DNA from: Carya illinoinensis
Lineage: Eukaryota; Streptophyta; Magnoliopsida; Fagales; Juglandaceae
Assembly (NCBI RefSeq): GCF_018687715.1
Contig: NC_056762.1
Coordinates: 36,010,864-36,074,863, forward strand
Direction of reading: 5' to 3'
Length of the DNA: 64,000 nucleotides
Shown in pieces: positions 49,587 to 62,971 of this stretch. The notes beneath the pieces are model-generated. The model searched no databases, was not told the DNA's origin, and saw nothing but the letters and a program-made list of their open reading frames with translations. The stretch's first letter is position 1. Each line of letters begins with the position of its first letter. The translations under genes were made by a program, and so were the position numbers.

Positions 49587-50758
49587 GTAGCTCTGACACT
49601 CCGACTCCAACTCCAACTCCGACAACTCTAGTCGGAGTCTACTCTTAATCAAAGTCAACATCGGAGTCGGAGTCAGAGTTCAGAGTTAAGTTTTCTACCA
49701 AAGTCAGAAACAACCCTATATTTGATAGTAAAATTGATTCATCATATATATGAACAATATATCTTGATACTAACTTAACTGTCAAACCTAATTTTTTTTC
49801 AAATTATTTTCAAACCCGCAAATGATCTAATTGTTGATAACTTAATTATTGATAAATGATATTTATAGTATTAGAGTGTGTAAATTATGCACACACCATT
49901 TAGAAAAATATTGGTAAATTTGAGACTCATGAAAAATTATATTTTTAATGGTGGGCCTAACTTTTTTTCAAAATATTAACGTGGAACTTACAGGCCCTAA
50001 ATCATATCTAGTATTACTCTTAATTATTATTGTTCGAAACTTTTAGAGATTGCATACATGGGCATGATTTGATACTGAGATTGCAGTATAGTTTCATTGT
50101 TCATTTTTTATTTTTGTTTTTAAGAGTTGTATTTCTTGCAATGGAATACTTGTGTAGGATCCTTCACCACATTTGTTTGTATTTCTTCTCTTGTTTTAAT
50201 GCAATATGAGAAAAACGGTTACCAATTTTCAATTTTACTTGACTTGAGAATGGTGTTGATGATGTGTTTTGTTTTATCAATTACTGGGGTCAATCACTTA
50301 CAATGCAGAGGAAATGATGGGCTTCGGGTTGTTCCAGAGAACCTCTGATACCAAGCTAGTATTTCTTCCTTTGAGTATTTTTCCTTAAAATTAGAGAAAG
50401 AAAATTGTTACCTGGTGTCAAGCTTTTAAACTAGATAATATGGAAATGCCCTGTACCTTGTGTCAAGGGTTAGCCTATCGAGCATAGGCACCGGGCTATA
50501 GTCTTTAATGCGGCGTGACATCCTGAGTTGTGCTTTGACGGCAAGCAAGTGGAGCGATCACTTCCTATGCACTCCGTTAGAGTTAGGGGTGTTGTCTGCG
50601 ATCTTTGTCTGTTTGCTACATATGATCCTTAAATATGAGGTATTCCTGCAAATGTGTATCCGAATTGGTGGGTCTTGTCTTTCCATGTTGACATGGCCCT
50701 GTTGGCTTAAGGGCCCATGGACTAGTAGGTCTTGTATGGCTCATGGGTTGGTATTGTT
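48061..50758. other. Intergenic stretch with GGAGTC-rich blocks
   Basis: Short blocks of GGAGTC-type hexamer repeats occur at about 48855-48925 and, partly inverted, at 49600-49690, probably the edges of a degraded element. CTCTGATACCAAGCT near 50343 resembles a primer-binding site read in reverse. No gene is recognised. Confidence 0.4.
49549..49584. repeat. (CT)n microsatellite
   Basis: Uninterrupted CT dinucleotide run of about 36 bp. Confidence 0.9.
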
Positions 50759-51150
50759 TGTAACAGTCTACCATAAATTTCAGTGGATGAATTTTTTAGA
50801 GTTTAAGATCATCGTAAAAATTCAAAAAATGTCTCGCGAAACAATCAATTGCTAATGATTGAATATGTCAACATGGTTAGTTTTTGGCCTACATATGTGT
50901 TAGAGATACATTTTTTATTTATTGAGGTACATAGCAGTGTGTGAATGAGAAGCGATTTGTGCCATTAGTTTCAGATGAGTATTTAAGATTTTATGGTGCA
51001 ATAAAATAATTTTCATTTTTCTAACAACAGTTGTTCAAAAATACGTTTTGATTTATTTGAGATACTTAGAAGTTGAAATTAGCAAAACAAAGTACGTTCA
51101 TAGTTTCCTAAGATTATTTAGGATTTTATGGTGCATAGTTATTTTTACTA
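50759..51150 (+). mobile_element. Degraded 5' fragment of the same LTR family as elements 1 and 2
   Basis: Begins TGTAACAGTCTACCATAAAT and continues with GTTTAAGATCATCGTAAAAA, then TTTGTGCCATTAG...TATTTAAGATTTTATGGTGCA, matching 38354-38640 of element 1 with many substitutions. The 3' half is not found here, so this is an older truncated copy. Confidence 0.6.
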
Positions 51151-51747
51151 TTTTGCAGTAAAATTGTTTTTAGATCACAATGTGGAATGTCCAAATCAAT
51201 CTAAAGAAGTTTCATTTGAATACTTGGTAAGATTATAACCACACTTGGTGAATAACATATGACACTTAACACCAAAAGAAACCATAATATAGAAATGTGA
51301 AGTAAATGAAGGAAAATTTAAGTTTTGTGATTATGTCATTTAAGCGAAACATTATTCTATCCAACTATCTATTTTTTTATTTTTTGTCAAATTAAAGAGG
51401 ATTTCAACCTAATGAAATTTCAAATACTTGAAATCCAATTGAAATCGCAAATGTCTTGTTGGAGCCAAAACCCTAAATTTGTAGTTAACATGTGTTCTTT
51501 TTACAACTATATATACATTATTTGTTATCATTGATCTATTGTCTATTATAATTTTTGTCACCTTTAATTATATTTGGTTATGTGATAAATTTTAAATGAT
51601 ACTATTTAGAAAAATGCTAATTGTATTAAAAAAAATATTACTATATAAGTGATTGATGGAAGAGACCATTTTAAAATTTTAAACGATGATTGAGAATAAG
51701 ATGAAAAATAACATTAATACTATTTAACAATACAGCTTTGCTACATA

Positions 51748-51936
51748 CAGTCGCCACATGCAGTCGGCGTGCAGTCGGCTGTACGGAATGAATAAAAAAA
51801 AATTATAAAAATTTTTTTTATATTCAAGAGGACCTACATGAATTATAAAAAATTATAAAAATAATTTTTTTTTTATGTAGGTCCCGTATTAATTTTTTTT
51901 TACAGCCGACTGCACGCCGACTGCATCTCCCGACTG
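51748..51936. mobile_element. MITE with 36-bp terminal inverted repeats
   Basis: Left arm 51748-51783 (CAGTCG...GTGCAGTCGGCTGTA) and right arm 51901-51936 are complementary with about four mismatches. The A/T-rich interior carries GGTCCCGTATTAATT, as in the element at 10088. Confidence 0.85.
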
Positions 51937-52144
51937 CAAAAAGTATTTCTCTTAACAATATGAAACTTACAGATTAAATGATCCTTTTACTGTAGCATCT
52001 CCATGTGATGACCCGTGTTTTATTTAAAAATTAAAAACATAAAAAGAAAACCTAAAATTTTAATCTTATATTTTTATATTTTTGAACGTGTTTTCAGTTT
52101 AAATATAATTTTTTAAAATTATAATATATAGTACAAATAATATT

Positions 52145-52375
52145 AGGCCCCGCTTAGTTATACAGATGAGATGAGATGAGATAAGATGTTTTAAATAGTA
52201 ATAAATAAAATATTGTTATAATATAATTTTTGAATATTAATTTTATATTGAAATTTGAAAAAATTAGATTGTTTATTATATTTTGTATTAAAATTTTAAA
52301 AAAATGTAATAATAAGTTGAAATGAGATAAAATGAAATGAAATGAAATGAGATTTTTGATTTTAGCTAACCAAAT
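52145..52375. mobile_element. AT-rich MITE, GAGATGAGATG type
   Basis: Left end ATGAGATGAGATGAGATAAG and right end AAATGAAATGAGATTTTTG flank an AT-rich interior. The same phrases in the other orientation occur at 42105-42355, indicating a dispersed family. Confidence 0.55.
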
Positions 52376-53216
52376 AAGAGCATTGGCAATGGTTTCTTTA
52401 TCTTCATATGTAAAATTACATGTTTTGAAGATTGATTTTGAATATGAAGAAAAATTTCTATATTGGATTATGTATTTTTTGATCAAATAATAATAAAATA
52501 ATAAAGAGAGAAGAGAAAAAAGAAAAGAGAGAAAAAGAGAGAAAAGAGAGAGTTGGGAAGAGAGAGAAAAAATAATAAAATAATATTTGAAGAAGGAAAA
52601 GAACATCTTTAAATATAAATAATAACTGTTTATAGTTATTTAAAATTATGAAAATAAATAAATTAATGTAAATAAAATTGTGATAAGTTTATTCAAATTT
52701 GATTTTAAAAATGAAGATGAATAAACCCTATGGCCTTAATCTCTATTCGTATTCTCTTTTAAAATCAGTTGACTTGAAACGAAGCGACTAACGCACGTGC
52801 GAACCGCACGAAGCCCTCCCAAATTTACAGATAGATAGGGTTCCTCCTCCTTGCTCCGGGTGCCCCTTTCAGTGCTTTCACAACTGTTATTTCCTATCTG
52901 TAGCTCCGTCTCTCGTTAGCAAGCGGCAAGCGGCGGCCAAACTCGCTGACCCATAATCAGACCTTTTTTTAATCCTTTGCGGTTGCCGGACTCTTGTGTT
53001 TTTAGACGTTATATTTAACGTGCAATCGTTGTGAAATTATTCTCTATTTTGCTCTAACAAAAGTACGTCTCGGTGTCTGAATCGGGTCATTGTGACGGTC
53101 ACCTTGAGCCCAGAGCTATATATAGAGAGAGAAATAGGGTTCGGTTTTCTTACTTTCTGTAGGGGATTTCTTTCACTTTGGTACCCTGTGAGGTAGGGTT
53201 TTTTTAGACGGTTTTG

Positions 53217-56200
53217 ATGGAGGAGACTTTGCTTGACGATATCATACGTCGGCTGACGGGGGCGAAGGTTGGTCGGACGACGAAGCAGGTGCAGCTGAGC
53301 GAGTCGGAAATCCGGCAGCTCTGCCTTTCGTCTAAGGAGATCTTTCTCAGCCAACCTAATCTTCTCGAGCTCGAAGCTCCAGTAAAGATTTGCGGTACAA
53401 ATCACAAATTAGTCTACATACGGTTTTTGTTGTTCTTTTTCCTTTTCTTTTAGTTCTTGATTTCTCTGCAATTCGAGTCAGTGAATGGTTGCTCATAGGT
53501 TATTTCCTGAATTTGAACATGTTTGAGAGCGGATTTTTGTTTTTTTGTTTTTCCTGTCAATTGTCATCCCTTTGAGGGGGCATTAAGATTTGAAAACCTT
53601 GGTTTCTGGAAGTAACGGGTGGCTTCATTTGTGAGGCACATTAGGGAGCGAGCTATGTCTCGAAAGAAGTGAGGGCACGCGTTAGTTATATTTGATTGGT
53701 TGAATAGGTAACTGAATAAGAACATTCAGTAGGGAGTTATTGAGGCATGTGACTCATCATTGGAGGTTTCTAAAATTTGCAGGGGAATAAACAAAGTGGA
53801 TTTTCAATGAGGCTTAGGCCATGGAGTGTAGGCTTGACCCAATTTAGAGCCTAACCCGGTCCAACCAACCCCTAATTAGGGTTTACGCACTAATGACCCT
53901 AATCAGGGGTTTCCACCGCGCGCGCGCACACATATATATAGTACTATTCCGTATGGCCACTTATTGTATTTTGCTAAACTATATATTCGACTTTCAAGAG
54001 AATAAAATCCTTTGTAGTTCCGTAGACGGACGCATGTTGCTGAACTAGGTAAATTTGGTGTTTTGTGTAATTGATTCTTGTTTTAATTTATTTTTCTTGC
54101 ATCATTTTTCACAACACTTATTTGGTAAAGAGGGATTGTCCTGTTAAGTGGGTGATTGGATTAAAACACCCGAATTTCAAGGGCTTCCATTTAGGCTCAG
54201 TAGGCCATTGGATCATCCATATGGGATTGTCTTAGTTTTGGTCAAGGCTTTTGGGAGCGGAGAACCCCACCCCACCCCCAAAATATTTATTTTTTTATTT
54301 TCTTTTTATCGGTAAAGCAGATTTTTTATTTTTATTTATTTAGATGTGTTTATAAATAAAGCAATCTTATTCAAAGTGCAAAGGGTCGCAACGTGGATAA
54401 CCAATTCATTTTGAGGAAGCTTGTAGGTCCCTGTTGAGCGCTTCTTGGTCCTTGGATGGTCCTATGGCGATTAGGTTGTCCAAAGTTTTAAATATAGTCT
54501 TGGCCTTCACCACTTTGCTGGGTGCTTGTTTGGCCAGACGAGGGCCTGAGTTTGTTCAAGGGTTTGTGAACTTCTTGGAGGCTTATAGAGGAGACTTGAG
54601 CCATTATGAGGCCCTTCTAGATGTTCTTTATGACTGTTTGACCCTTTGCAGGAAGATATGATTTGGATTTTTTGGGCCTGCTTGAAGGTTTAGGACGCCT
54701 ATCTTTGTGGCTAGATCCTTGGGTTTGCTGAACAAGCATCTGTGACTGTTGCATCCAAATTTTATTTTCCAAAATGAATTAAACATCCAAGTGATCATAT
54801 CAATTTAAAATTGATAGCACCTCGTGCACTTTGCTTAGAAACATCCTTGAGAGTCCATGAGTTCTGTTACTAATTTGGTGTGCTTCTCCATTTATGAGGG
54901 TTTATTATGGTAGTTATGCTGAGTGAAGCAGAGGTGGGTTGTGTGACAATAATGATACTATTAACAGTGTTGGTGAATACATTTACTTTTGCGGAAAACT
55001 ATTGTGGTAGCGAATTTGGTAACTTATTGAAGGTGTGAAAAGTTTTGGAAAGCAGAGATTTCCATATATGAAGACCAGGTGATAATGGTTCTATAGGAGG
55101 AAGCTGGCTTAAGATTAAAGCCACTTGATGAACATGCCTTGAAGCTGGCTAATTCATGCTAGTCATCTTAGAGCTACGAGTCAAAACAATGTTGAAAAAA
55201 TGATTGAGAAACAAATGTTATCGATATGTTTTTTTTTTCTTTCCAATCAATTCATTGTGTAAAAATTCATTCATTGACAATCATGCCATCTCATTTCAAC
55301 GAAATAACACTTATATAAAAGGCTTGGTAAAAAGATATTTATTCCTTAATAGAAATGGAAACTTGCTGTATACCCCCTTTGTACTTGGGTTATGCTTATT
55401 TGTATTAATATAATTTAACTGTTTACTTAATAATTAAAAAAAAAAGGAAATGGAAACTTGGTCTACAGACCTGGGTTTTACTTATAAAAAAATGAAATCC
55501 TGCTGTTTCAAAGGAAAATTTTCCTTTGTTTTGATATTTTTGTGTTCAACTCTAAATAGGTGATATATTTTCGTTATTGATTGTCAAGGGTGGGATATAC
55601 TAGATATAAGAATTTGGAGATCTCAGATTTAGCTTTTAATCCTTTTTTCTTTTTCTTTTTCTTTTTTATCTTTTGTTGGGGGGGGGGGGGGGGTTGTCTG
55701 GGTTTGAAATTTACCAGCACCTTTTCAATTAATATCAAAATTGATAATGGTGGCATCATTACCATCCTGTTACCAGTTTATTACCAGCACCTTGATTTTT
55801 CTTAAATATGTCATATATGATACGTGTATGAATATTTGGGTTTGCCCTACTTTTACTGAATACCAAGCTCATTGGAGCAATTGCTCTTTAGAAGAGTAGC
55901 TCCAAATGTTATATCTCCCCACGTAATGGGTGCCAACCAAATTACGAAAAAAAGGAAATACTTATGTTTGCCAACTAGCAAATACATTTAAGCCTGTATG
56001 GTTTTTCCATTGTATTGGACTTATCAGCTTATACTGTCTACCTTTCTTGTTAACTGTTCTTTTGGGAATAATGTTGCGTGGGTGATAAATTTATAAGTTG
56101 GGTTTGCTAATAATTGAACTTTTTGAAGTTGTTGAATTTAACTTTGTGATAAGTGAAACTTCATATACTACCTGTGTAATTGTGCGATGCCTCTTTACTT

Positions 56201-59200
56201 GTTTTAATAAATTCTTGTCTTGTAAAAAAAAAAAAAAAAAAGTGAAAATTTTTGGTTAAGAATCCAGCCTGTTCACAAACTTAACCAAATCAAGCTTAGT
56301 TTTGGTTCATATCATTACACAGATGTTTCAGGTTCCAGGCTTGAAAGCAACAAATTAATTTAAAAAACCTTACTATGGATAGTCTTTACAACCGTCATAT
56401 TGTTTTGATAAACTGGTGTTGTATGTGTAAATGAAATGGGAAACTGTTGATCATCTCCTCCTCCATTGTGACATGGTGTAAGATGTGTGGTTTTTGATCG
56501 TTAAGATGTTTGGAGTTCACTGAGTTATGCCTAATTGGGTGGAGCTTTTGGCATGTTGGAAAAGAAAGTTTGGTTGAACGAACTTAATGCCATTTGGGGT
56601 GCAGTTTATTTTATATTGTGGTGCTTTTAGAGAAAATGGAATTCTTGAAAATTTGAAGTCCGTGAGAAGAAGAGTTTGACTCTACAATTTCTTAAGTCCA
56701 TTTCAAGTTTTGTTACATTTATGCCTCTGTTGATGTTTCTACTTATGCAGATTTTTGTACTCTTTTTCATTATCTTTGATCTTTGTTGGGTGCTTTCTCT
56801 TATATACATACTGCATACTCGGGTTGTTCCCCTTGTGCTTAGTATAGTAGTTGTGTTCACTTATAAAAAAATTGAAGAAACCTGAATGAACTTTGTTAAG
56901 TATGATAGATTAACCCCTAGGGGTTAGCTCAAGTGGTAAAGGCCTTGGGCTTGGGGGTATGGTCCCCCCCAAGTCTAAGGTTCAAATTCTCTTGGGTGCA
57001 AACAATCTCTAGGGGCCATTGGATTGGGGGATTTTCTTCTTGAATTACCCGAGGTGCACTTGCGGGAAATTACTTGCCGAGAGCCTATGCACTCCCGGGA
57101 TTAGTCAGGACATTGTTTTTTGCCACCTGGTGCCAATAAAAAAAAAGTAAAACATTAATAGATTACTTTGTGCTTGTTAATGGAGATTGGGAAAGAAGTT
57201 TGGATGCTTTTTGGATAGGTGCATTCATATGATAATTCATATCCAGTCTCTCCATGATCATTTACGGATGGTGTTTGGTCTGTAAGGCTGACCACTTACA
57301 ACTTCAAGATACTCGGCTTTCCTTATGTCCTTGTCTCAAGTGGTAAAGGAAGTGGTCCAGGTTAGTTTTAGGCTCTATTCCTGCTCGGCAGAAGAGGGAC
57401 AATGAAAGCAAAAAATAAACAAAAATAAAATGAAATAAAGACAGTGTGGGATTCGTTTGCTTTTTGAATTAGTGGCATATATGTAACTTGTTCTTCCACA
57501 ATAGCTAACACAGGGCAACATGTGGTGTATGAACTCATTTAGTCTTGCACAGCACTCCTAGTCCCACTCCCACAAACACCTGGTATGCGTCATTTTCAGA
57601 ATTGTAAAGGGAGTTGTAAAGTAATGCTTAATTCTGATGTCTTCAATTTAAATTACTTCTCTGCTTATTATAACAGTTTGTGGCTGTCAAAGTTAGGATT
57701 TAGACAGAAGTAATGGAGGAGGGAAAATGACGGGTAGTTTGAAACATCTTGTCCTAACCTCCACTATTACATTATTTATAACTTAGCTTACATTTTACGT
57801 TTATACCCTCATGGGTAATACTTATACAATTACACCTTTCTCACAGTGACAATTTGTGTGACATGTGTCCAGTACATATATGAAAAAATTTATCAATCAA
57901 TAGGGTTATCATATTCTAATTCCTGAATTGCTTTGCAGGAGATGTTCATGGGCAGTTTTCAGATCTTCTACGATTGTTTGAGTATGGTGGGTATCCGCCT
58001 GATGCCAATTATTTATTCTTAGGTGACTATGTTGATCGGGGTAAGCAGAGCATAGAGACGATATGCCTTCTCCTTGCATACAAGGTCAAATACAAAGAAA
58101 ACTTCTTTCTTCTCAGGGGCAACCATGAATGTGCATCCATTAATCGTATATATGGGTTCTATGATGAGTGCAAGAGGAGGTTTAGTGTTCGTGTCTGGAA
58201 GATATTTACTGACTGTTTTAACTGTCTGCCAGTTGCCGCTCTTATAGATGAGAAGATCCTTTGTATGCATGGTGGATTGTCTCCTGATTTGAAAAATTTG
58301 GATCAGATTAGGAATATTGCTCGCCCTATTGATGTACCAGAACAGGGCCTTCTCTGTGATCTATTGTGGGCTGATCCTGATAAAGACGTGGAAGGCTGGG
58401 GAGAGAATGACCGGGGTGTGTCATATACATTTGGGGCTGACAAGGTTGCTGAATTCCTTCAAAAACATGATCTTGACCTCATCTGCAGAGCTCACCAGGT
58501 AATGCAAGGTTTATATCAAACTTTCAGCATGTGCATGCTCATGAGCATATAGAAACTTTAATGTATTACACTGATGCCTATTTTTCATATTTGGATTCAG
58601 GCTTTCTCCAAATCATCATCATATACGCTGTGATAGAAAGATCATTATTGATTATTAAAAAAAGATTACTATTGATTTGGACAAGGACATGCTTGATTTT
58701 TTTTTTAATAAGTAGGACATGCCTGAAAATTTAACAAAGAATGTTGTTCTTACTTCTTGGGTTGGACTGAATTGTGAAAGAGGTTCAAATTGCCACCCTG
58801 GGAATAAGGTTTATTTGGGTTGTTGTCATTGTTGGATTAGGCTGAAGTAGTTTTAAAAGTAGCATGTAAAAATTATATACCTTTTTTGGGTTTAGGGAAA
58901 TGAGCTAACTTACTCAATGTGTGTTCTCATGGTCGTCCTTATTTGTTGGGTACAACCACTCAACAATATGGTGTTATGTCCATAATTGTAGCTCTGTGCA
59001 CCATACTAACAGGGTAGACTGGTTTTACCGACCGAAAGCTTAATATGGAACACTGCTTTTATGTGCATGTTGATTTATGCATGAAAATATTTCTACCAGA
59101 GACCTAGGATTTATTTACTCCCTTTTTATCACTGTTTGCCATTTTTGGATGATCAGGTTGTGGAAGATGGATATGAGTTTTTTGCAAAGCGGCAGCTGGT

Positions 59201-59384
59201 AACCATATTTTCAGCACCAAACTACTGTGGCGAGTTTGACAATGCTGGTGCAATGATGAGCGTGGATGATACATTGACGTGTTCCTTCCAGATTCTTAAA
59301 TCGTCTGAGAAGAAAGGAAAGGTTGGATTTGGCAACAACATGTTGAGACCTGGAACTCCACCTCATAAGGTGAAGAAGCCCTAG
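53217..59384 (+). CDS. TOPP: Protein phosphatase PP1 catalytic subunit (TOPP family), 3 exons
   Basis: Ser/Thr phosphatase that dephosphorylates substrates chosen by regulatory subunits, in cytosol and nucleus. Exons 53217-53394, 57939-58498 and 59157-59384 join in phase to 966 nt (321 aa plus stop), normal for plant PP1; introns are GT-AG. Metal and phosphate ligands are all present: GDVHG (D61, H63), GDYVDRG (D89, R93), RGNHE (N121, H122) and the later LCMHGG and CRAHQ histidines; [20 protein letters not shown] forms the beta12-beta13 loop region. [10 protein letters not shown] at the N-terminus and the tail [20 protein letters not shown] are typical of TOPPs. The start is the first ATG in the frame with the family-like N-terminus; exon 1 ends KIC/G. 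I cannot assign a specific isoform number. Exon 1 and its surroundings also exist as an inverted dead copy at 33.4 kb. Confidence 0.97.
56430..56870 (+). mobile_element. LINE ORF2 tail remnant in TOPP intron 1
   Basis: Translated pieces [10 protein letters not shown], then [14 protein letters not shown], then [16 protein letters not shown], broken by stops, match the zf-RVT region and tail of plant L1-type ORF2. The first part of this fragment is also present in the inverted duplicate at 31815. Confidence 0.65.
56912..57149 (+). mobile_element. tRNA-derived SINE in TOPP intron 1
   Basis: Starts CCCCTAGGGGTTAGCTCAAGTGG (tRNA-like A-box within GGTTAGCTCAAGTGG), has a B-box-like GGTTCAAATTC, a body ending GGGATTAGTCAGGAC, and an A-rich tail after GCCAATAAAAA. 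Possible flanking repeats ATAGATTA are near 56904 and 57160. Confidence 0.7.
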
Positions 59385-62300
59385 GAAGGACTTTAAAAAA
59401 TGAAGGCAGAAAGCTCTAGATTCATAGACAATGAGGGAAAGAAACAAAGCCGTAGATACTACACAATTGATGAATTTACCTTTCCAGACTATGACCTCTT
59501 CTCCTTAGTTAGTACACTAGACAGGTCATTGGGACTAAGAATCACAAGACTAGTAATAGTTTAATAGTCTTGATGAGTAACCCGTGTGATATAAGTGTAG
59601 TGTCTTATCCATCTGGGCTATACATCTTTGCTTATCTACATGGAATGATTGGCTCAAAATGCATGGTCCAAGACTTTGGAGAACTGAATTTAAAGTGTGG
59701 ATAGGTTGTTAATGCCATTTTAGTGGTAGAGATGCTTACTGGACCATGACTGTCCAACGAGCAGGCCTATATATGTCTAAATAGGATGTCCTTTTGGTAG
59801 GAAATCAGTGAATACATGTAATGAACTTGTACCACAGGCGTAGCTATGTCTTTAAGTTCCATTTCAAAGCCATATTTCAAGTCAAGACATTTTTCTAACA
59901 TGCCAAAGGTATCCTTGTCCTATTCGTATAGGTAGGCATTACAGGTTGATCATTTGAACAGCTTCGTTTGCTAGATATGGCCAGATGGTGGAATGATAAA
60001 ACCTGCAGCTGTCGAGTCCTGTTGACCATTCTGAATTGTGTTTTTTCTTTCAGTTCTGTGAAGCTTAATGGAATTTTAACATGCTACCTTATTCTTTCAG
60101 GGCGGGAAGGGTTAATTGATTTGCGCGAGCTCCAGTCAGAAGGTCCAATTCTCGCGGGGTTGTTCGGTTCTATATCTCTAAACTGTTCTTTGCTGAATCA
60201 TTTTATACTACCTGGCCTGTTTCAATTCGGACTTCTTGGGCAGTTGAGGAGAAATGTGAAAAACATAAATTACTTCACTGTCAAAAGCGCAGAGACACCC
60301 ATTGTGGGTGCAACTCAGGGAGTTTTATTATGTAAAATAGGAAGTCTCACTTTGTCATGTTGAATTTACCTGCATAATTTTTGTTTCTTGCAATACTTCG
60401 CTTTTTTTTTTTTTTTTTCCTGTTTTATGCAATTGGGACCAATGACTCAATATGGTAGAAAAATACTTTATGCTAACCCATCACTGCCTGATTGTATGGC
60501 ACCGGTAATTAACTTTGAAATCCTTTTTAGGGTTTATATATTACCTACCTGAAGTTCTTTGCTTCTCCAATCGGAGCTCTAGATTTGCTCTTTTCAATGA
60601 GCGAACACGTTGCAATCAAGAAGTTACTGCTTTGGTTCTGCGATCTCTACCAATCTGATCCATATAAAAAGGAAAATACTAAACCCATGTGTTCCGATTG
60701 ATCAATGAAATGTGTTTTTAAAAATATTGTGATTTTTTTTTTTTTAAAATATTTTAGAGTATGGAAAAAGTATGTAAAAATAAATAAAAATACCAAATGT
60801 CTATCTCAGCAGATTTTGCCGGCCTACACCCTCGAAAACTCCTTACTGATATTGATGGATGTCATAACAATGACGCCATTTGACGTTCCATCACACAGAC
60901 ATCGTGAAGATTTGAAAGTTGACGGATATATACTAGATTATGGCTGTATAACTGGTTTCAATTTAACTTTCAAATCCAGCCAGCCAGATCTTGTCAAACT
61001 CAAGACAGAAACCAAACAAATCTTGACTATAGCGAAATACATGTGGAAGAGGAATGGAGCTATTGACCAAGAAGAAATCAAACTTTTTGAGTTTTCCCCC
61101 CACCTCTTCCCCCCGCTCCTGAATGCCCTATAAAGAAAAGTAGTGGGCCTTGTAACGTTGTAGTATTTTTAATTTTTAGGGTAGTGGCAATAGTTTTTCA
61201 ATTTTATTTTTATAAGATTTATAGGGGAGGTAGAGGGCAGGGTCTCCCCCTCCCCTCCCATCCCCTCCATGCAGACGTAAATTAAGATTTATATTTAAAA
61301 GTAGGCCAAAGTAGCAAGAATTTTATTATTTTAAGTAGTTTGGGTAAAGCGTGTTTTCCATTTCACTTAAAAAAAAGTGTGATTTCCTTATTTATGGAAA
61401 TGGTAAGCGGATGTTTGGATAGTGAGGGTGTCTTAAAATCTCATGAATGGTATAGGTAGTGAGAAGATTTTTATAGAAATTTTTGTAGGGTTTTGTGAAA
61501 GTGGAATGGGCCATTTGGATGAAAAAAATGTTGCAAAGATGTTGATAGAGGCTGTCATGGTGAAAATAATTAAAATGAAAAACAAAATAAACAAAAAATG
61601 TTAAATAAAAAATTCAAGGAGTATATGGCCGAAGGATGAACACCCTCTCCACCGATAATCATGCAGACACCAAAATGGTGGCTTGCTAGGGATGTTTGTA
61701 TTGTACTTTTTAAGATATTTTATTTAAAAAGGTGATATAGTTATAAATAAATTATATAAAGATAAATTATAAATTAATATAATTTTATATAATACGTTAA
61801 ATTTTTTTTAGTCAATAGATTTTTTAAATACTTTCAAGAAAAGAACTTAATCCCTAAAAAAAACTATTGAAGTTAAAATTATTTAGAAATGTTATAAACG
61901 GATTTGTATGACCATCTTTAGCCGTCAATTAAGATTATGCTTAATCATTAATTAAGATCATCTTTATTCGTCAATTATGACCGCATTTAGCTGTCATAAT
62001 TGACCGTCCTTAATCGTTAATTAAGACTTAAGTTATATCTAAACTCTTTTATACTTTTATATATATAGGTATCATTCATTTATATATGAAGAAGTTTTGA
62101 ATTAAATAATAACGCTTTCACTTACAATATTATTTCTCTTTTAATTTTATAACAAAATATATATTTTTATCAACATTGCGATATATTTATATTCTATTAA
62201 CAACGTTGTCACTAAAATAAACAACGTTGACTTTCTCGTTGGTAAATAACATGAGTATGGAAAAATGACTACTTTGTTCTTCATCAAAAAATTGTTGTAG

Positions 62301-62786
62301 GTAGATATCACCTCAACTCATTTTATTTTATTATTTTATATCAAAATATTACTCAAATACAAATATTTTTTAATTTTTAATTTTTAACTTTTCATTTAAT
62401 TATTATCTAATTATTACAATTTTTTAAAATTTAAACAATTCAATTTTTTTAATTTTTAAAATAAAAATTATATTAAAATAATATTCTAATTTTATAATAT
62501 TTTTATTTAATATTTTATTATTCACTTTTTAAATTTCAATAAAATATCTTATTTAAATCATTTTTCTGTTATTTTTAATTTTTTTATTTGATCTAAGCAT
62601 TTAAAGGAGTATGACTCTCGATAGTATTACCGTAAATAAAATGGAAAGAAAAAAATAGGAAAGATGGCTTTATTCTAAAAAAAAAAAAAAAAAAATCGTG
62701 GGTTTTATAATATAAAATTCCCACGAACTTTGTAATTGCGAAAAAAGTCCCAACAAAAAGCGAGATAGAGCGAGCGAGGCGATTGA
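59385..62786. other. TOPP 3' flank and intergenic DNA
   Basis: The first part probably holds the TOPP 3' untranslated region. An open stretch at about 60800-61133 (phrases TMTPFDVPSHRHRED, IAKYMWKRNGAID) shows no family I know and no splice context, so it is not called a gene. AT-rich MITE-like debris lies at about 62320-62570. Confidence 0.5.
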
Positions 62787-62971
62787 ATGGCCGGAACTAC
62801 GTTGAGACCGTCGCTGGCGCCGGGCGGGTTGGCCGGGACGAATTTACCGTCTCCCTCTTCTGTCAACTCTTACCGAGTTTCCGCTGTGGTCGAGCGATTG
62901 GCCGGGCACACCCTACTCGGAAATCGTAGCGACGCCATTGAATTCTTCAAACTCTGCTTATCTCTCGCCAG
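62787..62971 (+). CDS. PIAL2: First exon of PIAL-type E3 SUMO-protein ligase (partial)
   Basis: The first ATG opens MAGTTLRPSLAPGG, then VNSYRVSAVVERLAGHTL and DAIEFFKLCLSLAR before a donor at AG/GTTCGT. The exon is 185 nt, phase 2. From memory this fits the N-terminus of Arabidopsis PIAL1/PIAL2, which has a similar VNSFR...QRL...FQICCISFAKG arrangement with an intron-compatible position. PIAL proteins extend SUMO chains through an SP-RING that would lie in later exons outside this window, so the catalytic part cannot be checked. PIAL1 versus PIAL2 is not resolved. The GC-richer first exon against AT-rich flanks fits a real gene start. Confidence 0.68.

Larger units (their letters stand above)
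53395..57938 (+). other. TOPP intron 1 (4.54 kb) with transposon debris
   Basis: Donor GCG/GTACAAATC and acceptor TTTGCAG/GAGATG. It contains a CG/CA/TA microsatellite near 53920-53940, a G-run at about 55680, and the LINE and SINE remnants listed separately. The open stretch at 54434-54661 has no domain I recognise. Confidence 0.85.

Noticed and set aside
54434..54661. 75-codon frame in TOPP intron 1 ([16 protein letters not shown])
   Set aside because: It sits inside an intron among transposon debris, with no family match and no flanking exons.
60705..61133. Open 142-codon frame downstream of TOPP
   Set aside because: No known domain, the start lies in T-rich DNA, and there is no splice support. 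Possibly a remnant, but not enough to call.
213..62971. The RBOHF, PP1 and PIAL genes as a functional cluster
   Set aside because: Spacing of tens of kilobases, mixed orientation and intervening transposons give no sign of co-regulation.
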